A stretch of DNA of 64,000 bases from Pseudovibrio sp947494035 (GTDB lineage: Bacteria > Pseudomonadota > Alphaproteobacteria > Rhizobiales > Stappiaceae). Below, one piece after another: positions 33,423 to 42,543 of this stretch. Within the stretch, counting starts at the first letter, position 1. Each line of letters starts with the position of its first letter. The stretch lies in NCBI GenBank assembly GCA_947494035.1, contig CANLTN010000013.1:1-64000 (forward strand), given 5' to 3'. The notes beneath the pieces are model-generated. The model saw only the letters and a list, made by a program, of their open reading frames with translations. It was not told where the DNA came from and made no database searches. Both the position numbers and the translations under genes were made by a program.

Positions 33423-34367
33423 CTAGTAACCGACTTCCAGATTAACCAGGTTTTCAAGCGCCTCGCCCTGTTCAAACCTCTTGATTTGCCGGGCGACATA
33501 CTCAGAGAGCGCTTGCGGGTCGCTCGGTGCAGCGGAATGCGGGGTTATAATGCAGTTTTTGTGCTTCCAGAGTGGGCTGGTTTGCGGCAGGGGCTCAATT
33601 TCAAACACATCAAGGCTTGCTCCTTTAAGCCCACCGGATGTCAATGCGGCATCTATTGCAGCTTCATCCTGCGTCGCGCCGCGTCCGGCGTTGATATAAA
33701 CCGGACCGCCCAACGCGCCGGTTTGTGGCAGCATGGCTAGTCGTTCTGCGTTTACCAACTTGTGCGTTGCTGCCGTGGAGGGCAGGAGGTTGATCAGAAT
33801 ATCTGTGCGCTTGAGGAAGTCATCAAGATGGTTTTCTCCATAAAAACTTTGAATGCCTTCAACGTTTTTGGGGGTGCGCGACCAGCCTGCAACATCAAAG
33901 CCCAGAGATTTGAGTGCTTTTGCGGAACTCAGCCCCAGCTCGCCTAGTCCAAGAACGCCGACACGCACCTCTTTGGCAGCGGGCTGTTTATGGTCTTTCC
34001 AGATACCGGCTTCCTGCTGGGCGGCGTATGTAAGATGGTCGCGGTGATGAAAGAGTGTCTGGAAGACGACCCACTCAGTCATGCGGCTGGTGAGATCAGC
34101 GTCCACAATGCGCACCAGAGGAAGGTGGGGCAGCTGTGCTAGTGATGTCAGGTGGTCAACGCCTGCGCCCAGCGAGAAGATCACCTTCAGGTTTGGTAGA
34201 GCTTCAAAGACGGCGGGGTCGGGCTTCCAGGCGAAGAGGTAATCTACCTTTTCCGGGTCAGACACGCTGCTCTTCCAGCTCTCGATCTTTCGCTTGGGAA
34301 GGAGTGCTTGCAGCCGGTCAATCCACTCTGCTTCGTTGACGTTTGTTAGAGACAAGACCAAATTCAT
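33423..34367 (-). CDS. ghrA: GhrA-like 2-hydroxyacid dehydrogenase
   Basis: A 314-residue NAD(P)H-dependent D-2-hydroxyacid dehydrogenase of the glyoxylate/hydroxypyruvate reductase A type. The Rossmann motif is VGVLGLGELG, with LGAGVDHL and the catalytic set Arg (INAGRGATQDE), Glu (DVFEIEPLP) and His (CIITPHSAAPS). It reduces glyoxylate or hydroxypyruvate. The ATG at 34367 has GGGGTG upstream; 13 further residues in the frame are not supported. Confidence 0.9.
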   Translation of the reverse strand: MNLVLSLTNVNEAEWIDRLQALLPKRKIESWKSSVSDPEKVDYLFAWKPDPAVFEALPNLKVIFSLGAGVDHLTSLAQLPHLPLVRIVDADLTSRMTEWVVFQTLFHHRDHLTYAAQQEAGIWKDHKQPAAKEVRVGVLGLGELGLSSAKALKSLGFDVAGWSRTPKNVEGIQSFYGENHLDDFLKRTDILINLLPSTAATHKLVNAERLAMLPQTGALGGPVYINAGRGATQDEAAIDAALTSGGLKGASLDVFEIEPLPQTSPLWKHKNCIITPHSAAPSDPQALSEYVARQIKRFEQGEALENLVNLEVGY

Positions 34368-34452
34368 ACGGCACCCCATTTTTGAGTGTGGTCCGGAAAG
34401 TTGCACCCACTGTTCGGACCACTCTGTATTCTATCAATTTTCGTGTTTCGTT

Positions 34453-35451
34453 TTATTCAGTGTCGACAAAATCAGCAAGCTGTTGGCGCTTCCGATTGAC
34501 GACAAGACGGGTTACATCCGGACGGCTGTAATGGCCGGTTGGGTCGAAGTTCTGACGCTCACCGCGCACCACGGCGTGGTCCAGCTCGGCAGTGATCAAG
34601 ATTTCTTTGCCCACCTGTGGCTCAACCACCCAAGATCCGTCCGGAGAGGAGATGCAAGAGCCGCCATTTGCGAGGAAGTCTCCGCTGTTCTCGAGGATCT
34701 CGGCACGTTCCAGCGTATCCTGCGGCAAGTCAGTCGGGCGCATGAGGCCGGACACTGAAATCACATAGCTTCTGCTTTCCTTGGCGACAAAGCGTGTTGT
34801 ATCTTCGGTGTTGTGCAAACCACCCGGCCAAACGGCGACGTGAAGATCTTCTCCTTGCGCGTACAGAGCGGCACGGGACAGGGGCATCCAGTTCTCGAAG
34901 CAGTTGAGGCCACCAACCTTGAAGCGGCCCAGCGGGTGGACACGAAAGCCGTTGCCATCGCCCGGAGCCCATGCGAGACGCTCTTCGTAGGTTGGTTGCA
35001 GCTTGCGGTGAGTTGAACCGATCTCGCCGTTCTGGTCGATGTAAACCAGTGTGCAGTAAAGGCTGTGCCCGCTTCTGTTTGCGGCCCGCTCCATCACGCC
35101 GAGATAGACCGCGATGCTGTGTTTCTTTGCGAGGGCGCAGATGTCGTCAAGGTGGCCTTCTTCGATGACCACGCCTTGTTCGAGGTATTCAGCATAAAAT
35201 GCTTTTTGCTTTGGGTCGTTGAAGCGTGCACCATCTGTGCGCTCAATCCAGAACGGATAACCCGGCACCAGTGCCTCGCCGAAGGTGACAAGCTGACAGC
35301 CTTGTTTGCCAGCCAGTTCGACGGCGTCCGCCACCTTTTTCAGCGTGGCGTCACGCTTCATCCAGACCGGAGCGATCTGTGCCAGTGCAACTTTGATCCG
35401 GTCAGATGCAGCGGTGTTCTGTGTTGTGTGGTTAGCTTCTAAAATTTCCAT
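34453..35451 (-). CDS. Nitrilase-family carbon-nitrogen hydrolase
   Basis: A 332-residue nitrilase-superfamily enzyme with the Glu-Lys-Cys triad in FGEALVPGYPFW, HRKLQPTYEERL and GGLNCFENWMP. The NCFEN and HRKL.PT forms resemble true nitrilases and cyanide hydratases more than amidases. It would hydrolyse a nitrile to the acid (or amide). The ATG at 35451 is adjacent to a GTG. It is 10 bases downstream of the VOC gene, and both are divergent from a LysR gene, suggesting an inducible catabolic or detoxification unit. Confidence 0.9.
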   Translation of the reverse strand: MEILEANHTTQNTAASDRIKVALAQIAPVWMKRDATLKKVADAVELAGKQGCQLVTFGEALVPGYPFWIERTDGARFNDPKQKAFYAEYLEQGVVIEEGHLDDICALAKKHSIAVYLGVMERAANRSGHSLYCTLVYIDQNGEIGSTHRKLQPTYEERLAWAPGDGNGFRVHPLGRFKVGGLNCFENWMPLSRAALYAQGEDLHVAVWPGGLHNTEDTTRFVAKESRSYVISVSGLMRPTDLPQDTLERAEILENSGDFLANGGSCISSPDGSWVVEPQVGKEILITAELDHAVVRGERQNFDPTGHYSRPDVTRLVVNRKRQQLADFVDTE

Positions 35452-35461
35452 CACGCTCTAC

Positions 35462-35887
35462 TCAGGTGGCAAAGATATCAGCATCACTGGCAAAGGCTTT
35501 GAATTCAAGAGCGTTGCCCGAAGGATCTTTAATAAAGAATGTCCCCTGCTCTCCCGGCTGCCCTTCAAACCTGATCTTTGGCTCCAGCAGCCACTCAATG
35601 CCTTCCTGTGCTTTGAGGCGGTTTGCCAAAGACTTCCAGTCCTCCATTGGCAACACAACGCCAAAGTGAGGAATTGGAACGGCATCACCATCCACAACAC
35701 CTGTGTCATCAAGTTGGGCCTGTGACTTTTTGCGAAAGTGCGCGGACATCTGGTGTCCAAACAGGTCAAAATCGACCCACTTGCCTTCAAGCTCGCGGCC
35801 CTGCTTGCACCCAAGCACGCCCATATAGAACGCTTTTGTCTTTTCCAGATCATCAATCGGAAATGCCAGATGGAATGGATGCACCAT
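35462..35887 (-). CDS. VOC-superfamily (glyoxalase/dioxygenase-like) protein
   Basis: A 141-residue vicinal-oxygen-chelate protein with HPFHLAFPIDDLEKTKAFY, a central FGHQMSAHF and the end segment GTFFIKDPSGNALEFKAF, giving possible metal ligands His (N-terminal repeat) and Glu (LEFK). The substrate is unknown. The ATG at 35887 with GCGAGG is better supported than the one 36 bases upstream, which has no ribosome site. It forms an operon with the nitrilase gene. Confidence 0.85.
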   Translation of the reverse strand: MVHPFHLAFPIDDLEKTKAFYMGVLGCKQGRELEGKWVDFDLFGHQMSAHFRKKSQAQLDDTGVVDGDAVPIPHFGVVLPMEDWKSLANRLKAQEGIEWLLEPKIRFEGQPGEQGTFFIKDPSGNALEFKAFASDADIFAT

Positions 35888-35983
35888 TTTCAGCCTCGCC
35901 TTGTAGTTATTCGCAGAACTCATGTTGGAGTTGTTTTAAACTGCCTAAAATCTCATAGATAGGCCAATGACAGTCACATAGAC

Positions 35984-36007
35984 ATGAGTTAAACTCATAG
36001 TATGAGT
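35984..36007. promoter_or_regulatory. Overlapping palindromes, candidate LysR operator
   Basis: ATGAGTT-A-AACTCAT (35984-35998) is a perfect palindrome and fits T-N11-A, the LysR box pattern. It overlaps a second one, ACTCATA-G-TATGAGT (35993-36007), which covers the start codon of the LysR gene. Together they give three alternating copies of ATGAGT in the divergent promoter region. Confidence 0.6.
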
Positions 36008-36919
36008 CGTCACAGTCTATCGATCACCTCACAAATCCTTGCAGTGCTACCTGTTTTTGATGCAGCTGCCCGCCATGGCAGTTTTACCCGTGCAGCCAGA
36101 GAGCTGGGCATTACGCAAGGGGCCGTTTCGCGGCGCATCCAAAATTTAGAGGAGCAGCTGGGGCTTGTGTTGTTTTCCCGGCAGGGCAAGACACTGGCAC
36201 TCACGCAGGACGGGTTGCTGCTGAGCCAGAAGGCAAAGAGCGCCTTGAAGCTGGTTGAGGATCTGGAGCACGAGCTAAAGGGCTCAGTCTCTGGTCAACT
36301 GCGCATCGGTACCCTGCCCTCCCTGGCTAATCTTTGGCTCATGCGGCGGATCAAAGGGTTCACGCAGGACTTTCCCGCGATCAGCATTGATCTTGTTACT
36401 ATCCCCGCTGATTTTTCTGCAGGGCACAAGGATCCGGTCAACTGGGACCCGTCCAGTGTGGATGTGGCGTTGACTGTTGGGCGGGGCAGCTGGCCTGCAT
36501 TGGAGAGTTACCGGATTTGCGATGAGGAGATGGTACTTGTTTGTCATCGCAGCCTTCTTGGTGATGCTCAGCCAGAAAACCTGAAAGACTTATTGGAGTT
36601 TCCACGCCTTGTTCATTCCACGCGGCTTGGTAGCTGGGATTATTGGGCGCAGGCACACAAACTTTCCAGTTACCTCCCCGGAGATGCCCCTCTTTCCTTT
36701 GAGCATTTCTTCATGGTGCTGGAGGCGGCCCGGCAAGGGCTTGGTCTTGCGTTGCTTCCCTCAGTCCTGATCGAGAACGATCTGGAGGACAGGACATTGA
36801 TTGAGCCGATCCCGGCGCGACATATGACGGGTAACGCCTATTATCTAGTAGCAAGCTCAACAGCGTGGAGGCGTCCGGCGGTCGCAGCACTCAGGGATCA
36901 CCTCACACAGCGCGCCTAG
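36002..36919 (+). CDS. LysR-type regulator divergent from nitrilase/VOC operon
   Basis: A 305-residue LysR regulator: winged helix with FTRAARELGITQGAVSRRIQ (part), and an effector-binding domain from about residue 95 (LRIGTLPSLANLWLMRRI). The divergent position beside the VOC-nitrilase genes suggests that it controls them. The ATG at 36002 lies within a palindromic repeat, which fits autoregulation. Its stop is 3 bases from that of the convergent rmuC. Confidence 0.9.
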   Translation: MSRHSLSITSQILAVLPVFDAAARHGSFTRAARELGITQGAVSRRIQNLEEQLGLVLFSRQGKTLALTQDGLLLSQKAKSALKLVEDLEHELKGSVSGQLRIGTLPSLANLWLMRRIKGFTQDFPAISIDLVTIPADFSAGHKDPVNWDPSSVDVALTVGRGSWPALESYRICDEEMVLVCHRSLLGDAQPENLKDLLEFPRLVHSTRLGSWDYWAQAHKLSSYLPGDAPLSFEHFFMVLEAARQGLGLALLPSVLIENDLEDRTLIEPIPARHMTGNAYYLVASSTAWRRPAVAALRDHLTQRA

Positions 36920-36922
36920 GTT

Positions 36923-38146
36923 CTATCTGCGATCAAACTGGAACGGCGATGGCAGTTCATCATCGGCCAGATGCGTTGTTTGCCGGGCGTGTGAGGCTGC
37001 TGAAGAAACCTGATCATTCGCCTTACTGCCCAACTGCATTTCGTCAATCTTACGGGCACGATTGCTGATTTTGTCGCCGGAAATCATGATCTGGTCCAGA
37101 TCCTTATTGGTCTGGGCAAAGTGGGTTTGCAGCTTGGAGACACGCTCGGTCAGCCTGCCAACATCCAGCAGCAGGTTGCCAACTTCGGCCTGAATGAGAT
37201 GGGCCTGTTCGCGCATCCGGGCGTCTCTCAGGACAGACTGGATCACCTGCACTGCGAGAACAAGTAGGGATGGTGAAACGATGACGACGCGCAGGCGATG
37301 GGCCTTTTGGGTCAGGTCGGGAAAGCCTTCGTGGATTTCTGCAAAGAGGCTTTCGGAAGGAACAAACATAAGCGCTGTGTCCTGCGTTTCCCCCGGCAGC
37401 AAGTATTTGCCTGCGATGTCTTCCAAGTGTTTGGAGATGTCTTTTCGGAAACGATTGGAGGCCTCTTTCTGCTCCTGCTTGGTCTCTGCATCCTTAATTG
37501 CAGCAAAGGCTTCTAACGGGAACTTGGCATCAACCACCAATGGGGGTGCGCCTGTTGGCATATGGATCAGGCAATCAGGGCGGGAACGGTTGGAGAGTGT
37601 GCCCTGCAGCGTGAAGCTTGTTGGCGGCAGCGCATCATCAATGATTGCCTCCATGCGCCCTTGCCCGAAGGCACCACGGGACTGTTTGTCATTCAGCACC
37701 ATCTGAAGGTCCGTCACCTGCCCTGCCAGCTCGCCCATGGTTTTGTTGGCCTTGTCGAGCAGCGCCATACGCTCTTGCAGCCCCGTCAGGCTTGCATGGG
37801 TCTGGCGATGGGTTTCCAGAACAGATGCGCCCAGTGTTTTGCCGAGGCCATCGAGACGATCATTGACCACACGCAACAGGTCCGACTGCCGGGAGCCGAA
37901 GACTTCTGCCATGGTTTGCATACGGCCTGTCATCTCACTGTTTGAGCGAGCCAATTCAGTCAGTGCAGCTTCCGTGTCCTCTGCCCGCTTTTGCTCCAGT
38001 ATCGATACACCGCGCACTTTGTTCAGCTTAGCGCGCAGGCTCATGATCCAGATGATCAGCAGCAGGAAAAAAAGCCCGCCACCCACTGTGGCTGCTTGAA
38101 TAAACGAGAGGGTGAATGCACCGTATGTGAAGACTGTCTGTTCCAT
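36923..38146 (-). CDS. rmuC: DNA recombination protein RmuC
   Basis: A 407-residue protein: an N-terminal transmembrane helix (about 17-37), a coiled-coil stretch (about 45-140), then the RmuC nuclease-like domain (RPDCLIHMPTGAPPLVVDAKFPLEAF in part, LMFVPSESLFAEIHE, RVVIVSPSLLVLAVQVIQ). RmuC proteins limit inversions at short inverted repeats. The ATG at 38146 is chosen over a start six codons upstream. Confidence 0.93.
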   Translation of the reverse strand: MEQTVFTYGAFTLSFIQAATVGGGLFFLLLIIWIMSLRAKLNKVRGVSILEQKRAEDTEAALTELARSNSEMTGRMQTMAEVFGSRQSDLLRVVNDRLDGLGKTLGASVLETHRQTHASLTGLQERMALLDKANKTMGELAGQVTDLQMVLNDKQSRGAFGQGRMEAIIDDALPPTSFTLQGTLSNRSRPDCLIHMPTGAPPLVVDAKFPLEAFAAIKDAETKQEQKEASNRFRKDISKHLEDIAGKYLLPGETQDTALMFVPSESLFAEIHEGFPDLTQKAHRLRVVIVSPSLLVLAVQVIQSVLRDARMREQAHLIQAEVGNLLLDVGRLTERVSKLQTHFAQTNKDLDQIMISGDKISNRARKIDEMQLGSKANDQVSSAASHARQTTHLADDELPSPFQFDRR

Positions 38147-38377
38147 GAAACAAACATAGAACACTTTGCAAGGCCGCGAAACCTCTCAGCTTTCTTGGAT
38201 ACACCGCAACCCACACCCTTCAATTGATGGGGAGTACCCTTAAAAAACTCTGGCGAAAAGCATATGGTCTACGCCTTGGCAAATTTCCTAGAAAAGGATA
38301 TGAAGCCTGAACAACCACGTCGGCCGACCTCACGTTGAGCGGGCAGCTTTGCAACGAGAACAACTTCAAAAGTAATT

Positions 38378-38905
38378 ATGACGATTCGCGAGATTAAATT
38401 TGTCCCGGAAACCTGCCTTCGCGAGAAGTGCGCTCCGATAGAAGACATCAACGACGAAATCCGAAAACTTGCCGACGACATGCTGGAAACCATGTATGAC
38501 GCGCCAGGCATCGGCCTTGCAGCAAGTCAGATTGGCGTCTTAAAACGCATGTTCGTGCTGGATGTTGCAGAGCGTGAGAGCGAAGAAGACCAACACGTCG
38601 AAAAAGAGCCGATGGTTTTCATCAATCCGGAGATCACATGGTCTTCTGAAGAGAAGAACACCTATCAGGAAGGGTGCCTGTCTATTCCCGGTGTCTACGA
38701 AGATGTTGAGCGCCCAGCAAAGATTCGCGTCTCCTTTCTCAACATTGAAGGCGAGAAGCAGGAGCTTGAAGCCAGTGGGATTCTGGCTACCTGCATTCAG
38801 CATGAGCTAGACCATTTGAACGGCGTGCTGTTTATCGACTACCTGTCTCGCCTAAAGCGTGAGCGGATCGTGAAGAAAATGGTCAAGCAGGCAAAACAAG
38901 CCTGA
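38378..38905 (+). CDS. def: Peptide deformylase
   Basis: A 175-residue metal-dependent enzyme that removes the formyl group from nascent proteins. All three motifs are present: GIGLAASQIG, EGCLSIPG and QHELDHLNG. The start is MTIREIKFVP. It heads the usual def-fmt pair, here separated by a terminator-like hairpin. Confidence 0.97.
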   Translation: MTIREIKFVPETCLREKCAPIEDINDEIRKLADDMLETMYDAPGIGLAASQIGVLKRMFVLDVAERESEEDQHVEKEPMVFINPEITWSSEEKNTYQEGCLSIPGVYEDVERPAKIRVSFLNIEGEKQELEASGILATCIQHELDHLNGVLFIDYLSRLKRERIVKKMVKQAKQA

Positions 38906-38929
38906 TTGTTCCTGCATTGCGAGTGGATT

Positions 38930-38960
38930 AAGCGGCCTTCTTTGGAGAGCCGCTTTTTTT
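38930..38960 (+). terminator. Rho-independent terminator between def and fmt
   Basis: AAGCGGC (38930-38936) pairs with GCCGCTT (38949-38955), followed by TTTTTTT. It is placed between two genes that are normally co-transcribed and may attenuate read-through into fmt. Confidence 0.75.
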
Positions 38961-39038
38961 GTTGTTTTTCCCTTGTTCTCACCCAATAGCTGACGCATTA
39001 AAGCAGCAACACAAGAATTACAGCCAAGCAGGTCAGCT

Positions 39039-39983
39039 ATGTCATTGCGCGTTATCTTTATAGGTACTCCTGATTTCTCCGTTCCAACACTCTTCGAGAT
39101 TGTCGGGCAAGGTTGGGATGTGGTCGCTTGTTACTCACAGCCACCACGCAAAGCCGGACGCGGCATGGAGCTGAAGAAGACGCCGGTTCACGAAGCTGCA
39201 GAGAGTCTCGGCATTCCTGTCTTCACGCCAACATCCCTGAAAAGCGAAGAGGAACAGGAACGGTTCCGCTCGTTTGAAGCTGATGTTGCGGTGGTTGTGG
39301 CATATGGCCTGTTGCTGCCAAAAGCCATTTTGGAAGGCACAGAGCACGGCTGTCTGAATGGCCATGCCTCCCTGCTGCCACGCTGGCGCGGTGCTGCACC
39401 GATTAACCGGGCCATTATGGCTGGCGACAAGGCCTCCGGCATTCAGGTGATGCAGATGGAAGAAGGGTTGGATACTGGCCCTGTGTGCATGTCTGAAACC
39501 GTTGCAATTACCGAAGACATGACGGCTGGTGAGCTGCATGATCGACTTTCCGCATTAGGCGGCGATCTGATGGTACGGGCGCTTTCTGCCCTGTCCCGTG
39601 GTGCTCTTGGCGCTACGCCTCAGACTGATGAGGGTGTGACTTACGCCAAGAAGATCCAGAAGAGCGAAACGCGCATTGACTGGTCACTGCCAGCAGAGCA
39701 AGTGCACAACCACATTCGCGGTCTTTCTCCGTTTCCCGGTGCATGGTGCGAGATGGAGTTGGGCGGCAAGAAGCGTGAGCGTGTGAAGATCCTGCGCAGT
39801 CATCTGAGCGAGGGGAATGGTGCTGCTGGCGAGGTGCTGGTAGCAGAAGGAAACACTTTGAGCATCGCGTGCGGTTCTGGCGCTATCAAGCTGGTTCTGG
39901 TTCAACGGGCGGGCAAGAAAGCGATGTCTGTTGAGGAATTTTTACGCGGCTCTAAGCTTAGCGTCGGAGAAACAGTTTCCTGA
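39039..39983 (+). CDS. fmt: Methionyl-tRNA formyltransferase
   Basis: A 314-residue enzyme that formylates initiator Met-tRNA with 10-formyl-THF. The N-terminal domain has VIFIGTPDFSVPTL, LLPKAILE, the catalytic NGHASLLPRWRGAAPI and MEEGLDTGPV; the C-terminal OB-like domain contains IRGLSPFPGAWCE. Canonical members have SLLPRWRGAAP with Asn, His and Asp in place, as here. Confidence 0.96.
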   Translation: MSLRVIFIGTPDFSVPTLFEIVGQGWDVVACYSQPPRKAGRGMELKKTPVHEAAESLGIPVFTPTSLKSEEEQERFRSFEADVAVVVAYGLLLPKAILEGTEHGCLNGHASLLPRWRGAAPINRAIMAGDKASGIQVMQMEEGLDTGPVCMSETVAITEDMTAGELHDRLSALGGDLMVRALSALSRGALGATPQTDEGVTYAKKIQKSETRIDWSLPAEQVHNHIRGLSPFPGAWCEMELGGKKRERVKILRSHLSEGNGAAGEVLVAEGNTLSIACGSGAIKLVLVQRAGKKAMSVEEFLRGSKLSVGETVS

Positions 39984-40038
39984 GCCAGCTTAATCAGATA
40001 GGCTTTCCTTAAGTAACAGTAGGCAGCGCGGAGGCGTC

Positions 40039-40578
40039 ATGGTTGAGTTCCACCAGATTGGAGAGGGTCAGATTGGTCTGCGTGCGCCTGAAAAGAAAGA
40101 CGAGCCTGCCATTTTATCGCTGCTGGCTCGTGCTTTTGGGCAAAGCAACGAAGCGCGCCTTACCGAACGGCTGCGCGCTTGTGGAGCCCTGATTCTGGAG
40201 CGGATTGCCACGGATGATGACGGTAATCTGCTTGGCCACCTCGCCTTATCCCGCGTGACGAGTGTCGATGAGCGACAGCGCCTCAAAATCAGCTGTCTTG
40301 CTCCTGTTTGTGTTGACCCTGCCGTGCAGAACAAAGGGGTCGGGACCAAGCTTATTCAAGCAGCGCTGGATGATTTGCAAGGGATGGGCGAAGATCTGGT
40401 TCTGGTGTTGGGGTCTCCTGAGTACTACTCCCGCTTTGGATTTGACAGCGAACTGGCAAAAAAGGTGCAAGGGCCGTATTCCGGGCCTATCTTCATGGCC
40501 TTGTCGTTTACTCAGGCCGGGCATAAAGACCTGCCCGTTGAAGTTACCTATGCCACGCCTTTTCAGGAGTTTGAGTAG
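40039..40578 (+). CDS. GNAT family N-acetyltransferase
   Basis: A 179-residue acetyltransferase of the YhbS-like GNAT type: acetyl-CoA binding motif VDPAVQNKGVGTKLI and the late motif GSPEYYSRFGFDSE. The substrate is unknown. The start codon follows a strong GGAGG. It is inserted between fmt and truA, which are often adjacent in relatives. Confidence 0.88.
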   Translation: MVEFHQIGEGQIGLRAPEKKDEPAILSLLARAFGQSNEARLTERLRACGALILERIATDDDGNLLGHLALSRVTSVDERQRLKISCLAPVCVDPAVQNKGVGTKLIQAALDDLQGMGEDLVLVLGSPEYYSRFGFDSELAKKVQGPYSGPIFMALSFTQAGHKDLPVEVTYATPFQEFE

Positions 40579-40733
40579 GTTCATTTGTGGCCATCGGGTG
40601 ATGGTCTGGCCTTGCTCTTTCAAATCTGGTAGTACAGCGCGAAATTTCCGATACACCCTCGCGGGCAAACGCCTATCTCACTCCGGGCACACCGGCTCGC
40701 TGTGTGCTCACCTAACCTTTGCAAAGAACAAAA

Positions 40734-41564
40734 ATGCCGCGTTACAAGATTACCATTGATTATGACGGTCGCCCTTTTGTGGGCTGGCAGCGTCAGGACA
40801 ACGGACCTACAGTTCAGGGTGTTATTGAGCGGGCAATCAAATCTTTCACAGGTGAGACCGTCACCATCGGGGGGGCAGGACGCACCGATTCTGGTGTGCA
40901 TGCAACCGGACAGGTGGCACATCTGGATCTTGAAAAGGATTGGCCTGCAGAAACGGTCAAGAACGCGCTGAACTTCCATGCGCAACCAGATCCTGTTGCC
41001 ATTCTGGCCTGCGAGAAGGCCGGACTTGGTTTTGACGCCCGCTTTTCTGCGATCCGCCGTCACTACCGCTACAAGATCGCCAACCGACTTGAGCCGCTGA
41101 CCCATGATCGCGGACTGGCGTGGTATGTGAAGCCGGAGCTGGATGCGGAGGCCATGAACGAAGCGGCTCAAGTGCTGCTTGGCCACCATGATTTCACGAC
41201 GTTCCGGCATACACGCTGTCAGGCAAAGAGCCCCTGGAAGACCATGGAGCGCATCTGCGTTTATCGTCAGGGCTATCATGTGTTCTTAGAATGCAGCTCC
41301 CGCTCCTTCCTGCACAATCAGGTTCGGTCTATGGTGGGCAGTCTGCGTCTTGTGGGCGAAGGGCGCTGGACCAAAGATGATCTGAAGGCCGCACTTGAGG
41401 CGTGTGACAGGCAGGCTTGTGGGCCTGTTGCTGTGCCTGAGGGGCTATACCTTACTCAGGTGGACTATCGCACTCCCGAAGAGGATGAAGCGTCGTTCCT
41501 CGCCTATCAGGATAGCCTGAAGAACGTTGCGCCGGATGAAGCCCCAGCGGATGAGGAAGATTAA
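40734..41564 (+). CDS. truA: tRNA pseudouridine(38-40) synthase TruA
   Basis: A 276-residue pseudouridine synthase. The start MPRYKITIDYDGRPFVGWQ (RNA-binding), the catalytic motif GGAGRTDSGVHATGQ with Asp, and FLHNQVRSMVGSL are typical. It modifies the anticodon stem-loop. The ATG at 40734 is preferred over one five codons upstream. Confidence 0.96.
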   Translation: MPRYKITIDYDGRPFVGWQRQDNGPTVQGVIERAIKSFTGETVTIGGAGRTDSGVHATGQVAHLDLEKDWPAETVKNALNFHAQPDPVAILACEKAGLGFDARFSAIRRHYRYKIANRLEPLTHDRGLAWYVKPELDAEAMNEAAQVLLGHHDFTTFRHTRCQAKSPWKTMERICVYRQGYHVFLECSSRSFLHNQVRSMVGSLRLVGEGRWTKDDLKAALEACDRQACGPVAVPEGLYLTQVDYRTPEEDEASFLAYQDSLKNVAPDEAPADEED

Positions 41565-41590
41565 GCCCTCTTCTATAAGCACCTGAAGAA

Positions 41591-41621
41591 GCAAACCGGA
41601 GGCCGTCCACCTCCGGTTTGC
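41591..41621. terminator. Convergent stem-loop between truA and the DUF2189 gene
   Basis: GCAAACCGGAGG (41591-41602) and CCTCCGGTTTGC (41610-41621) form a perfect 12-bp stem with a 7-base loop between two convergent genes. U-tracts are short on both strands, but the position fits a bidirectional terminator. Confidence 0.7.
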
Positions 41622-41628
41622 CAAAGCT

Positions 41629-42447
41629 TTATGTTGCCTCGAAGGTGACAACCCGTTTGTACAGGTGCCACGTGGTGTGCCCGAGCACTGGCAATGTGAC
41701 CAGCAGGCCGACAAATGCGGGGATCATCGATGCCATCAGGATTGCGGTGATGAGCAGGCCCCAGCCCACCATGACCACCGGACTTCCCGTAACCACTTTG
41801 AAGCTGGTGATCATTGCGGTCACGAAGTCCAGCTCCGTATCTAGCAGCATCGGAAAAGACACCACGCTTACTGCGAAGAGCAGCATCGCGAAGAACGCGC
41901 CGACTATGTGGCCTGCGAACAGGAAGAGCAGTCCATCTGGCGTTTCAAAGACTGTCTGCGCGAATTGCATAAACGTACCGTAGCCCTTCATTCCCAGAAA
42001 GAGAGCCAGCAGCAGGTGGACTTTGAACATCCATAGGAACTGGATGAAGATAACCACGAAGGCCATCCAGGCGATTTCGCCCCGACGTTGCTCCCACATC
42101 AGGGTAAACAGCCCGCTCATACGTGGTGTTTTTCCGGCCTGCAGCTGTCTGGATGCTTCGTAAAGCCCGAGCGCTGCAAATGGGCCAAGCAGCAGGAAGC
42201 CGCAGGCCAGCGGGTAACTGATGTAGCTCATATCCACCCAGAACGAGAGCAGCGTGACCAGTATGCCGCCGATCATAAAGAACGCGCCAAAGGTCAAACC
42301 AATCACCGGCGTTTTCACAAAGTCAAGAATTCCAAGCTTCAGGGAGCTTGTTACATCCTCCAGAGTGACCTGACGAACAATAGGCTTCGCCGGTTTATGT
42401 GGCGAGTTTTGCGCACCCACAGGCGCAGTCAGATGATTGTCTGACAT
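41629..42447 (-). CDS. DUF2189 family membrane protein
   Basis: A 272-residue polytopic membrane protein with about six hydrophobic segments, the first two around 55-100 and the last near 230-265. GPFAALGLYEASRQLQAG and LGHTTWHLYKR near the end match the DUF2189 pattern as I recall it. Function unknown. The ATG at 42447 follows GGGAGGGACGG. It is downstream of dapE and the two paralogous membrane proteins on the same strand. Confidence 0.8.
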   Translation of the reverse strand: MSDNHLTAPVGAQNSPHKPAKPIVRQVTLEDVTSSLKLGILDFVKTPVIGLTFGAFFMIGGILVTLLSFWVDMSYISYPLACGFLLLGPFAALGLYEASRQLQAGKTPRMSGLFTLMWEQRRGEIAWMAFVVIFIQFLWMFKVHLLLALFLGMKGYGTFMQFAQTVFETPDGLLFLFAGHIVGAFFAMLLFAVSVVSFPMLLDTELDFVTAMITSFKVVTGSPVVMVGWGLLITAILMASMIPAFVGLLVTLPVLGHTTWHLYKRVVTFEAT

Positions 42448-42543
42448 TTCCGTCCCTCCCAATTTTCCTCCACGTCAAGTGTGCGCGGAAACTGCGAGGA
42501 GCGCTACCGAAAATTTAAAGGGGATGGAGAAAAACCGGTTTGA

